Part shown: piece after piece, positions 50,385-60,000 of the stretch
Layout: each line of letters begins with the position of its first letter
How positions within the stretch are numbered: position 1 is the first letter of the stretch
Assembly: GCF_947495205.1 (NCBI RefSeq)
Contig: NZ_CANLXV010000007.1
Location: forward strand, 124,001 to 188,000
Direction: 5' to 3'
Source of the DNA: an uncultured Polaribacter sp.
GTDB taxonomy: Bacteria; Bacteroidota; Bacteroidia; Flavobacteriales; Flavobacteriaceae
Length of the DNA stretch: 64,000 nt
The notes under the pieces: model-generated
What the model saw: the letters and a program-made list of their open reading frames with translations, nothing else
What the model was told of the DNA's origin: nothing
The model's database searches: none
Program-made: the position numbers and the translations under genes

Positions 50385-51527
50385 ATGAATTTCACACTAA
50401 CAGAAGAGCACATCATGATTCGAGATGCCGCTAGAGATTTTGCGCAAACAGAATTACTACCTGGTGTTATAGAAAGAGATAATAAACAAGAGTTTCCCCA
50501 AGAACTCGTAAAAAAAATGGGCGATTTAGGTTTTATGGGCATTATGGTAGACCCAAAATATGGAGGAAGCGGTATGGACACAATTTCTTACGTTTTAGTA
50601 ATGGAAGAATTATCTAAAATAGACGCCTCTGCATCTGTTATGGTTTCTGTAAACAACTCACTGGTTTGTTATGGTTTAGAAGCTTATGGCTCAGAAGCTC
50701 AAAAAGAAAAATATTTAACAAAACTAGCCACAGGAGAACAAATTGGTGCATTTTGTTTATCTGAACCAGAGGCAGGATCTGATGCTACTTCACAAGCCAC
50801 CACAGCAGAAGATAAAGGAGATCATTATATGATTAATGGCACAAAAAACTGGATCACAAACGGCGGTAGAGCTAATATCTATTTAGTAATTGCACAAACC
50901 GATAGAGATAAAGGACATAAAGGAATTAATGCCTTTATTATAGAAAAAGGTATGGAAGGTTTCCATATAGGTCCCAAAGAAGACAAATTAGGAATTCGCG
51001 GTTCAGATACGCACACTTTGCAGTTTAATGATGTAAAAGTACCCAAAGAAAACAGAATTGGAGCAGATGGTTTTGGCTTTAAATTTGCCATGAAAACCCT
51101 TTCTGGTGGCAGAATTGGTATTGCTGCACAAGCTTTAGGCATTGCCTCTGGAGCTTATGAACTCGCTTTAAAATACAGTAAAGAGCGTAAAGCTTTTGGC
51201 ACAGAAATTTGCAACCATCAAGCAATTGCTTTTAAATTAGCAGATATGCACACAGAAATAGAAGCTGCCAGATTATTAGTTATGAAATCTGCATGGGACA
51301 AAGATCAAGGCAATAATTACGACATGTCTTCTGCAATGGCAAAATTATACGCAAGTAAAGTTGCAATGGAACAAACGGTAGAAGCCGTTCAAATTCATGG
51401 TGGCAATGGTTTTGTAAAAGAATATCATGTAGAACGTTTAATGCGTGATGCAAAAATTACACAAATTTACGAAGGCACCTCAGAGATTCAAAAAATAGTT
51501 ATTTCTCGTGGTATAATTAAAGGGTAA
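50385..51527 (+). CDS. acyl-CoA dehydrogenase
   Basis: 380 aa; GAFCLSEPEAGSDATSQATTA, YEGTSEIQKIVISRGI, QIHGGNGFVKEYHVERLMRDAKI. Confidence 0.96.
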   Translation: MNFTLTEEHIMIRDAARDFAQTELLPGVIERDNKQEFPQELVKKMGDLGFMGIMVDPKYGGSGMDTISYVLVMEELSKIDASASVMVSVNNSLVCYGLEAYGSEAQKEKYLTKLATGEQIGAFCLSEPEAGSDATSQATTAEDKGDHYMINGTKNWITNGGRANIYLVIAQTDRDKGHKGINAFIIEKGMEGFHIGPKEDKLGIRGSDTHTLQFNDVKVPKENRIGADGFGFKFAMKTLSGGRIGIAAQALGIASGAYELALKYSKERKAFGTEICNHQAIAFKLADMHTEIEAARLLVMKSAWDKDQGNNYDMSSAMAKLYASKVAMEQTVEAVQIHGGNGFVKEYHVERLMRDAKITQIYEGTSEIQKIVISRGIIKG

Positions 51528-51552
51528 AACTTAGACCTATATATTAAGGTAT

Positions 51553-51583
51553 AAAATCCATCTTATTTCAGGTGGATTTTTTT
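51553..51583 (+). terminator. terminator-like hairpin after acyl-CoA dehydrogenase
   Basis: aaaatcca ... tggatttt followed by T-rich tract. Confidence 0.6.
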
Positions 51584-51590
51584 ATTTCTT

Positions 51591-51676
51591 GGGCGCAACC
51601 TTTCAGGTCAGGCTTTCAGTACTCGCTTTACGCTAAAAAGCGTAAGAGCTCAAACAAATACTTCAATCCTTTGCGC
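51591..51676 (+). repeat. dispersed ~75-90 bp structured repeat, copy C (3' of acyl-CoA dehydrogenase)
   Basis: + strand gggcgcaacctttcaggtcaggctttcagtactcgctttacgctaaaaagcgtaagagctcaaacaaatacttcaatcctttgcgc; shares ggctttc, actcgctt, hairpin, gagctcaaacaaat and caatcc with copy B. Confidence 0.85.
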
Positions 51677-51754
51677 GGGCTTATTTAAAAACCTATAGCA
51701 AAACCAAGAAACAGTATTTTTTTTTGACAATTCTATCATTAAATAATTTAAAAA

Positions 51755-52543
51755 TCATTCAGTTTCTAGCAATTCAATATGAAACAACTGCAAACCAGAA
51801 GAAGGCGCATTGTTTCTTAGAAATTTTCTATCATTATCTTCTTTTAGAGATGCTACAATATAATCTAACGTTAAATTCCCCTTTCCTAACTCAAACAAAG
51901 TAGCCATCATTAACCTTATTTGATACCTTAAAAAACCTTTACCTTTCACCTTTAATATATAGGAGTATTCTGGAAAAAAATTAGCGATTAAAATTTCATT
52001 CCTTACAATTTCACAAGAAGTAATAGTTCTTTTAAAAATTGCATTTTCAGAGGGTTTGGTACAATACTTATGAAAATAATGCACTCCTTCAAACAATTTT
52101 GCACCAGCTTGCATCAATTCCAAATCTAAATTTTTTGAAATATTCACTAAAAAAGGTGCTGCAAAAGGATGATTTTTCTCTCCAAAAGAAAAATAATAAT
52201 GATATTCTTTAATTTTAGGAGCATTAATAATGTTAAATGAAGTTGACACCTCCTTAACTTCTAAAGCTCTAAAATCTGGAGAAAGATTGGCATTCAATTG
52301 ATTTGAAAAAGTGTTACAATTCAATTTTTCATTTCTAAATAATTGCAAATAATAAAACCTTGCAGACACCTTTGCATCTGTTCTCCCAACTCCAACTGTC
52401 TTAAATTCAACATCTTCAAACACATAAGACAAAGATTTATCTACCATTTCATGCAATGTTTTTGCATTTTTCTGTTTTTGCCAACCTGAAAAGCGAAACC
52501 CTAAGAATTCTAAGGAAATCACGTAAGAAAATTGATATTTCAT
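51755..52543 (-). CDS. TruA-family tRNA pseudouridine synthase-like protein (divergent)
   Basis: 262 aa; FLGFRFSGWQKQKNAKTLHEMVDKSL, catalytic-Asp region GVGRTDAKVSARFYYLQLF (canonical GRTDAGVHA). Confidence 0.8.
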   Translation of the reverse strand: MKYQFSYVISLEFLGFRFSGWQKQKNAKTLHEMVDKSLSYVFEDVEFKTVGVGRTDAKVSARFYYLQLFRNEKLNCNTFSNQLNANLSPDFRALEVKEVSTSFNIINAPKIKEYHYYFSFGEKNHPFAAPFLVNISKNLDLELMQAGAKLFEGVHYFHKYCTKPSENAIFKRTITSCEIVRNEILIANFFPEYSYILKVKGKGFLRYQIRLMMATLFELGKGNLTLDYIVASLKEDNDRKFLRNNAPSSGLQLFHIELLETE

Positions 52544-52738
52544 AAGATCAATAATATAATAATTACATTTTTTTTTACAAAACCTTCATTTTTATGAATA
52601 TCTCAAAATTTGAGTTCACTTTTTTATGAAGTCTACATTTTATACCTTTTACAAATGCTAAAATACACTTATCTCAATATAAACCCTATTTTTTTGAGGG
52701 GTTCACCTCCAAAAACAGTAGTTTAAAAAGCACAACCC

Positions 52739-52768
52739 TTGTCAGTTAAAAAAAATAATATACTTTTG
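52739..52768 (+). promoter_or_regulatory. Bacteroidetes-type promoter upstream of porin/amt block
   Basis: TTG (52739-52741), 19-bp spacer, TACTTTTG (52761-52768) matching the TAnnTTTG -7 element; 52 bp before the ATG. Confidence 0.6.
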
Positions 52769-52820
52769 ACCCGAGTTCATTAACAAACAATTAACAAATA
52801 AAAATTAAAAGACTCTTATT

Positions 52821-53810
52821 ATGAAAAAATTAATTCTATCATTATTATGCGTTTCAAGTTTAGTACTTAATGCACAAGAAGAAGAAAAAGGTGAATTTAC
52901 ACTTAGCGGAACTGTAGACGTATATGGTACTACTAATTTTACTGAAGGTTCTGGAACACCAGGAATTTTAATTGCAAGCCCAGAAAATGCAAATGCATTT
53001 GGTTTAGGTTCTGCAAATACTGTATTTGCTTATGAAAAAGGAAAAGCAGGAGTTGTTGCAGATTTAGCATTTGGTCCAAAAGCAGACGATGCTAACTTAG
53101 CAGGAGCTATCAATCAATTATACGCTTACTATAATGTAAACGATAAATTAACAGTTACAGCTGGTCAATTCAATACCTTTTTAGGATATGAAGTTATTAA
53201 TCCTTCTGCTAACTTTAACTATACAGTATCTTACTTATTTAATGCAGGTCCTTTTTCTCATACAGGTCTTAAATTAGATTATGCTGTGTCAGAAGATTTA
53301 TCTTTAATGCTTGCAGTAACTAATGGTCATGCAGTAACAAGTGCAGATGGTAACTTTACAGATGCTACACAATTTGGTGCGCAAGTTGGTTATAAAGGTC
53401 AGTATTTAAACATTATTGCTGGTGCAATTGAGGCTGGTGGGCCACGTGATTGGTTCTTTATAGACTACACTGGTGGTTTTGATTTAACAGAAAGTTTTTA
53501 TGTTGGTATTAATGCAGCATATGCAAACTCTGGTGAAGCAGATTCTGGATACCAAGGTGTAGCTTTATATTTACAAAACACATTCTCAGATAAGTTTGCT
53601 TTAGGTTTAAGACCAGAATTATTTTCATTAAATGGTGCATCAGAAGAAAGTGTTACAGCTGTAACTTTAACAGCTAACACTAACTTAACAAGTAACTTAA
53701 AGCTAATTACAGACTTAAGATTTGATTCTTCAGATGATATGATTATAGAAGCTTTCCCTAACAAGACAAGTACTTCTACTTTTACAATGGCAGCAGTATA
53801 CTCTTTCTAA
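52821..53810 (+). CDS. outer-membrane beta-barrel porin-like protein
   Basis: 329 aa, signal peptide (MKKLILSLLCVSSLVLNAQ), alternating beta strands, C-terminal Phe (AAVYSF); resembles porins encoded next to amt genes. Confidence 0.8.
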   Translation: MKKLILSLLCVSSLVLNAQEEEKGEFTLSGTVDVYGTTNFTEGSGTPGILIASPENANAFGLGSANTVFAYEKGKAGVVADLAFGPKADDANLAGAINQLYAYYNVNDKLTVTAGQFNTFLGYEVINPSANFNYTVSYLFNAGPFSHTGLKLDYAVSEDLSLMLAVTNGHAVTSADGNFTDATQFGAQVGYKGQYLNIIAGAIEAGGPRDWFFIDYTGGFDLTESFYVGINAAYANSGEADSGYQGVALYLQNTFSDKFALGLRPELFSLNGASEESVTAVTLTANTNLTSNLKLITDLRFDSSDDMIIEAFPNKTSTSTFTMAAVYSF

Positions 53811-53849
53811 GAGAAAAACAAGAAAATTACTAACTAAAATTAATAAAAA

Positions 53850-55157
53850 ATGAGTTTATTATTAACATTATTTCAAGATGCTCCTGCTACTGAAGCTGCA
53901 AAAGTTTTAGAGCAAGTAAATGGAGATATGGGAATGCTTTGGATGCTTATTGCAGGTATCTTAGTATTCTTAATGCAAGCAGGATTTACATTAGTAGAAT
54001 CTGGTATGACTAGAGCTAAAAACGCGGTTAACATCGCAATGAAAAACTTACTAGACATTTGTGTAGGATCTATTACATTTTGGTTAGTAGGATATTCTTT
54101 AATGTATGGAGATACTTCTAACGGTTGGTTCTTCTGGAGTGGTTTATTCCAAGGTGAAGGAGCAGATTTATTTTTCCAAACAATGTTTGCTGCAACAACT
54201 GCAACTATTGTTTCTGGAGCAATTGCTGGTAGAACAAAATATACAACATACATTATCTTTTCTTTAGTAATGACAGCTGTTATTTACCCAATCTCTGGTG
54301 GATGGGAATGGAACGGTGGTTGGTTAAATAATACAGATGGTATTATGCCAGCTGAATTTATTGACTTTGCAGGTTCTTCAATTGTACACTCTGTAGGTGG
54401 TTGGGCTGCGTTAGTAGCTGCATTTATGGTAGGTCCTAGAATTGGAAAATATGTAGACGGTAAAGTAATGCCTATTCCTGGTCACAATCAAATTTTAGCA
54501 ACTTTAGGTGTTTTTATCCTTTGGTTTGGTTGGTTTGGTTTTAACGGTGGTTCTCAATTAGCTTGGGGTGGTGCTGACGCAATAGGTGCTTCTAATGTAG
54601 TACTTATTACAAACTTAGCAGCAGCAGCTGGTGGTTTAGGTGCATTAGTTACAACATGGATCTGGTATGGTAAACCTAATTTAGGACAAACGTTAAACGG
54701 TTCTTTAGCTGGTTTGGTAAGTATTACTGCTGGTTGTGGAAACATGACTGCTGGTGGTGCTGTATTAGCAGGTTTAATTGGTGGTATCTTAGTAGTATTT
54801 TCTATAGAATTTGTAGAGAAAAAATTAAAAATAGATGATGCCATTGGTGCTTTTTCTGTTCACGGAATAGCAGGTGTTTGGGGAACTTTAGTTATTGGAC
54901 TTTGGGGTGTAGATGGTGATACTGGTATTGGTTTATTCAATGGCGGTGGAGCTGCACAACTTGGTGCACAAGCAATTGGAGTTTTAGCTTACGCTGTTTG
55001 GGCAGTAGCATTATCTTACATTGTTCTTAAAGTTTTAAAAGTAACAATGGGATTAAGAGTTACTAAAGAAGTAGAAATTGAAGGTTTAGATATCTCTGAA
55101 CATGGCTCTATTGCTTATCCAGGTAAAAGAGTTAGAGAATTTGAGGAAGATAAATAA
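53850..55157 (+). CDS. amtB: ammonium transporter (first copy)
   Basis: 435 aa; GFTLVESGMTRAKNAVNIAMKNLLD, GSSIVHSVGGWAALVAAFMVGPRIGKY, FGWFGFNGGS. Confidence 0.95.
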   Translation: MSLLLTLFQDAPATEAAKVLEQVNGDMGMLWMLIAGILVFLMQAGFTLVESGMTRAKNAVNIAMKNLLDICVGSITFWLVGYSLMYGDTSNGWFFWSGLFQGEGADLFFQTMFAATTATIVSGAIAGRTKYTTYIIFSLVMTAVIYPISGGWEWNGGWLNNTDGIMPAEFIDFAGSSIVHSVGGWAALVAAFMVGPRIGKYVDGKVMPIPGHNQILATLGVFILWFGWFGFNGGSQLAWGGADAIGASNVVLITNLAAAAGGLGALVTTWIWYGKPNLGQTLNGSLAGLVSITAGCGNMTAGGAVLAGLIGGILVVFSIEFVEKKLKIDDAIGAFSVHGIAGVWGTLVIGLWGVDGDTGIGLFNGGGAAQLGAQAIGVLAYAVWAVALSYIVLKVLKVTMGLRVTKEVEIEGLDISEHGSIAYPGKRVREFEEDK

Positions 55158-55182
55158 TCAAATTTTATCTAAAAAATTATAT

Positions 55183-55215
55183 AAATCACACAACCTAATA
55201 CGTTGTGTGATTTTT
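55183..55215 (+). terminator. hairpin terminator after first amt
   Basis: aaatcacacaac / gttgtgtgattt 12-bp stem followed by TTT. Confidence 0.75.
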
Positions 55216-55267
55216 CGGTAATTAAAATTATTCTTAAAAAAACAAAGAATTAACCAAATATCTTACA

Positions 55268-55618
55268 ATGAAAAAAATAGAAGCAATTATTAGGAAGTCT
55301 AAATTTAGTGCAGTAAAGGAAGCCTTACATGGGGTGGATGTGAACTTTTTCTCTTATTGGGATGTTACTGGTTTAGGAAATGAAAAAGAAGCTCATGTTT
55401 ATAGAGGTATTAGTTACAGTACAACCGATATAAAAAGAAGATATTTATCTATAGTAGTAAATGATGATTTTGAACAAATTACTGTAGATGCTCTATTAAA
55501 TTCTGCTGCCACAGGAGAAGTAGGTGACGGTAAAATTTTTGTATCAGACATTACAGAGGCATATAGAATTAGAACAGGAGAAAAAGGCGGAGAAACTTTA
55601 AAGAAAATATCAAAATAA
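55268..55618 (+). CDS. glnK: P-II family nitrogen regulator
   Basis: 116 aa; MKKIEAIIRKSKFSAVKEAL, VYRG, GDGKIFVSDITEAYRIRTGEKG. Confidence 0.92.
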   Translation: MKKIEAIIRKSKFSAVKEALHGVDVNFFSYWDVTGLGNEKEAHVYRGISYSTTDIKRRYLSIVVNDDFEQITVDALLNSAATGEVGDGKIFVSDITEAYRIRTGEKGGETLKKISK

Positions 55619-55624
55619 AATATT

Positions 55625-56851
55625 ATGGAATTACTTACAACAAACAATGTATGGATGATGATCTGTACAGCACTTGTTTTCTTTATGCATACTGGCTTTG
55701 CATTCCTAGAAATTGGTTTAACAAGACAAAAAAACACAATCAATATTTTATTCAAAAATATTTTCATTATTACAGTTGGCTTATTACTCTATTATATTGG
55801 AGGTTTTAATTTAATGTATCCTGGCTTTGCAGAAGGTTCTGCAGGTATAATAGATTTTCCAGGTTTTGGTATTGCCGCGCCAGAAAATGGAATGACTCCA
55901 GAATATGCAAATGGTGGTTACACTTGGTGGACAGACTTCTTGTTTCAAGGAATGTTTGCAGCAACTGCAGCAACAATTGTATCTGGTGCAGTAGCAGAAC
56001 GTATGAAAATAGGACCATTTATGCTTTTTACAGTAATCTACGTTGGCTTAATATACCCAATTGCAGGTTCTTGGAAATGGGGTGGTGGTTTCTTAGACCA
56101 AATGGGATTCTATGATTTTGCAGGTTCTACCTTAGTACATTCTGTTGGTGGTTGGGCGGCATTAGTAGCTGTTTGGTTATTAGGTGCAAGAATTGGAAAA
56201 TTTAAAAATGGTAAACCGCAAGCAATTCCTGGACATAACATACCATTAGCAACTGCTGGTGTTTTAATACTTTGGTTAGGTTGGTTTGGTTTTAATGGAG
56301 GTTCAGTCTTATCTGCAGACCCAGAATTAACTTCTTTAACATTAGTTACAACATGTTTAGCTGCTGCTGCAGGTGGTGTTGTTGCTGCTTTTGTATCATT
56401 CATCAAATACAAAAACCTAGACTTAACAATGTTTCTTAACGGAATCTTAGGTGGTTTAGTAGGAATTACTGCTGGTGCAGATGTTATGACGCCAGAAAGC
56501 GCAATTATTATTGGTGCCATAGCTGGTGCTTTAATTGTATTTGCTGTTGCTTTTGTAGATGCTATAAAGTTAGATGATCCAGTTGGTGCTATTGCAGTGC
56601 ATTTAATTTGTGGTATTTGGGGAACATTAGCAGTTGGGATTTTCTCTACAAATCCAGAACATACATTCTTAATTCAATTAACAGGTGTAGGTTGTTACGC
56701 AGCTTTCTGTATCGTTTCTTCATTCTTAATAATCTTTACATTAAAGAAAACTGTAGGAATTAGAGTTAGTGAAAAAGAAGAATTAGAAGGTCTAGATGCC
56801 CATGAACATGGTATGGATGCTTATTCAGACTTTCGTTTAAACGAGGACTAA
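55625..56851 (+). CDS. ammonium transporter (second copy)
   Basis: 408 aa; GFAFLEIGLTRQKNTINILFKN, GSTLVHSVGGWAALVAVWLLGARIGK, LGWFGFNGGS. Confidence 0.95.
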   Translation: MELLTTNNVWMMICTALVFFMHTGFAFLEIGLTRQKNTINILFKNIFIITVGLLLYYIGGFNLMYPGFAEGSAGIIDFPGFGIAAPENGMTPEYANGGYTWWTDFLFQGMFAATAATIVSGAVAERMKIGPFMLFTVIYVGLIYPIAGSWKWGGGFLDQMGFYDFAGSTLVHSVGGWAALVAVWLLGARIGKFKNGKPQAIPGHNIPLATAGVLILWLGWFGFNGGSVLSADPELTSLTLVTTCLAAAAGGVVAAFVSFIKYKNLDLTMFLNGILGGLVGITAGADVMTPESAIIIGAIAGALIVFAVAFVDAIKLDDPVGAIAVHLICGIWGTLAVGIFSTNPEHTFLIQLTGVGCYAAFCIVSSFLIIFTLKKTVGIRVSEKEELEGLDAHEHGMDAYSDFRLNED

Positions 56852-56875
56852 ACCTTAAAAAAAATCAAATATTTT

Positions 56876-56905
56876 ACCTGCAAATTTTAAAAATTTGCAG
56901 GTTTT
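56876..56905 (+). terminator. hairpin terminator after second amt
   Basis: acctgcaaattt / aaatttgcaggt 12-bp stem then ttt. Confidence 0.75.
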
Positions 56906-56930
56906 CCTGTTAATTATCATTTTCACAAAA

Positions 56931-56966
56931 AAAAAAGCTTTAATTATAATAATTAAAGCTTTTTTA
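56931..56966. terminator. second, symmetric (possibly bidirectional) hairpin terminator
   Basis: aaaaaagctttaatta taa taattaaagctttttt perfect inverted repeat with A-tract and T-tract flanks. Confidence 0.65.
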
Positions 56967-57066
56967 CTAAATTTTTGTTTTCATCGTAAAAATTATATTA
57001 AAAACACTCAAGCGTTAATTTTTTCACAATAAAACTTATAAATTAGCAGATATAATTGAATAGAAT

Positions 57067-60000
57067 ATGGAGAAACAAGGATTATACTTACCAGAGTTTG
57101 AACATGAAAATTGCGGCGCAGGATTTATCTGTAATTTAAATGGAGAAAAAACAAATCAAATTATACACGATGCCCTAGAAATACTAGTTAAACTAGAACA
57201 TAGAGGTGGTGTTAGTTCCGACGGAAAAACTGGAGATGGAGCTGGTTTATTAATAGATATTCCACACGAATATTTTACAAGGGTTTGCGATTTTGAATTA
57301 CCAAAACAGAGAGAATATGCTGTTGGTATGGCTTTTTTACCCAAAGTTTCTAATCAATATAATTTTTGTAAAACTACTTTTGAAGAGGAAGTTAAAAAAC
57401 AAGATTTATCTATTTTAGGATGGAGAAAAGTACCTGTAGACTCTACCCAATTAGGTGCAATTGCCTTAGCATCAGAGCCTAATATAGAGCAACTTTTTGT
57501 TGCTAAAAATAGTGATATTGACGAGGCAACTTTTAAAGCGAAGTTATATGCTGCACGTAAAATAACAGAACATAAAATAGAAAACTCTAAAATTTCTGAA
57601 AATAAATATTTTTATGTTTCAAGTTTATCTATAACAACCATTATCTATAAAGGTATTATTATGCCAGAAGATATTGGTCCTTATTATAAAGACTTACAAG
57701 AAATAGATTTGGTTACACGTTTAGCACTTGTACACCAACGTTTTTCTACGAATACAATGCCAACTTGGGAACTTGCACAACCGTTTAGACATATGTGTCA
57801 AAATGGAGAAATAAACACGTTACGTGGTAATGTGAGTAGAATGCGTGTGAGAGAAGAAATCATGAAAAGTGATGTTTTTGGACCTCAAATAGACGAATTA
57901 TTCCCTATTATTCTTCCAGGTAAATCAGATTCTGCATCTATGGATATGGTTGTAGAATTATTAACACACACAGGTCGTTCATTACCAGAAATTATGATGA
58001 TGATGATTCCTGAAGCTTGGGAAAAGCATGCTACAATGTCTCCAGAACGTAAAGCATTTTACGAATATAATGGTTGTATAATGGAACCTTGGGATGGACC
58101 AGCTTCTGTACCTTTTACAGATGGTGATTATATTGGTGCACTTTTAGATAGAAACGGGTTAAGACCTTCAAGATATACTGTTACCAAAAGTGGTAAACTA
58201 ATTATGTCATCAGAAATTGGTGTGGTAGATGTAGCTCCTTCAGATGTTGAAAAACACGGTAGATTAGAACCAGGAAAAATGTTCTTGGTAGATATGAATG
58301 AAGGTAGGATTATTGAAGATGAAGAAATTAAAAATAAAATTGTTTCAGAAAGACCATATCAAGAATGGTTAAACCAGTCTCGCCTACATTTAAAAGATGT
58401 GCCTTATACTGGTGAAACTTGCCCTATAGAAACTATTGATATTAAAACACGCCAACGTTTATTCAATTACACTTTTGAAGATATTCAAGAAGTAATTACA
58501 CCAATGGCGCAAGTTGGTAAAGAGGCTTTAGGTTCTATGGGAATAGATACACCTTTGGCCGTATTATCAGACAGACCTCAATTAATTTCTAATTATTTTA
58601 AGCAATTATTTGCGCAAGTAACTAACCCTCCTTTAGATGGTATTCGTGAAGAAATTGTAACAGATATAAGTTTAAACTTAGGAAAAGATAGAAATATCTT
58701 TAGCATTACAGAAAGACAATGTAGAAAACTAAGAATACAAAATCCGGTAATTTCTAATGCAGATTTAGAGAAAATTAGAAATATAAACATAGAAAGTTTT
58801 AAAGCAGAAACCATTCAGATTCTTTATCCTAAAGCACAAGGTTTAAATGGTTTAGAAGACGCTTTAGATAATATTGTATTACAAGTAGAAAAAGCAATAG
58901 AAAATAAAAGTAACATCATTATTTTGTCAGATAGAGGTGTAAACCAAGAATTTGCCCCAATACCTGCTTTATTAGCTTGTTCTTTTGTAAACCATCAATT
59001 AAATAGATTAAGAAAACGTTCTTACTTTGATATTATTATTGAATCAGCAGAACCAAGAGAACCACATCATTTTGCTACCTTATTTGGTTATGGCGCCAGC
59101 GCGATAAACCCATATATGGTAAATGAAATTATTAGAATGCAGGTTAAGGAGGGCTTCATTACAGACATGGATGAACAGAAGGCTGTAGATAATTTCAACA
59201 AAGCTATTGGTAAAGGTTTATTAAAAGTAATGAATAAAATAGGAATCTCTACTTTACATTCTTACAGAGGTTCTCAAATCTTCGAAATTGTTGGTTTCAA
59301 TTCACAATTCGTAGAAAAATATTTCCCTTATACTGCTTCTAGAATAGAAGGTATTGGTTTATATGAAATTGAAAAAGAAATTTCAAATAGATACAAGCAG
59401 GCATATCCAGACAATCAAATCGATAAAAATTTAGGTTTAAATATTGGTGGTGATTATAGATGGAGAAGAAACGGAGAACGTCATTTATTTAACCCAACTA
59501 CTGTTTCTAAATTACAACAAGCTGTGCGTTTAAGCGATCAGGCAAGTTATGACATTTATGCAAAAACAATAAATGAACAGTCAGAGAACTTAATGACGAT
59601 TCGTGGTTTATTCCAGTTTGATAATTTAGACCCTATTCCTTTAGAAGAGGTAGAACCTTGGACAGAAATTGTAAAACGTTTTAAAACAGGTGCAATGTCT
59701 TATGGATCTATTTCAAGAGAAGCCCATGAAAATTTAGCAATTGCCATGAATAGAATTGGTGGTAAATCTAATTCTGGTGAAGGTGGTGAAGATAGAAAAC
59801 GTTTTCAAAAAGATATTAATGGAGATAGCAGAAATTCGGCAATTAAACAGGTGGCATCTGGTAGATTTGGTGTAACATCTCACTATCTAACAAACGCAAG
59901 AGAAATACAAATTAAAATGGCACAAGGTGCTAAACCTGGTGAAGGTGGACAGTTACCTGGTTATAAAGTTTTACCTTGGATTGCAGATGCAAGAAATTCG

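Noticed and set aside
52680-52710. Overlapping inverted repeats (ctcaa...ttgag; aaccc...gggtt) upstream of the porin promoter
   Set aside because: Short stems (5 bp) and ambiguous pairing; cannot be distinguished from chance without comparison to other genomes.
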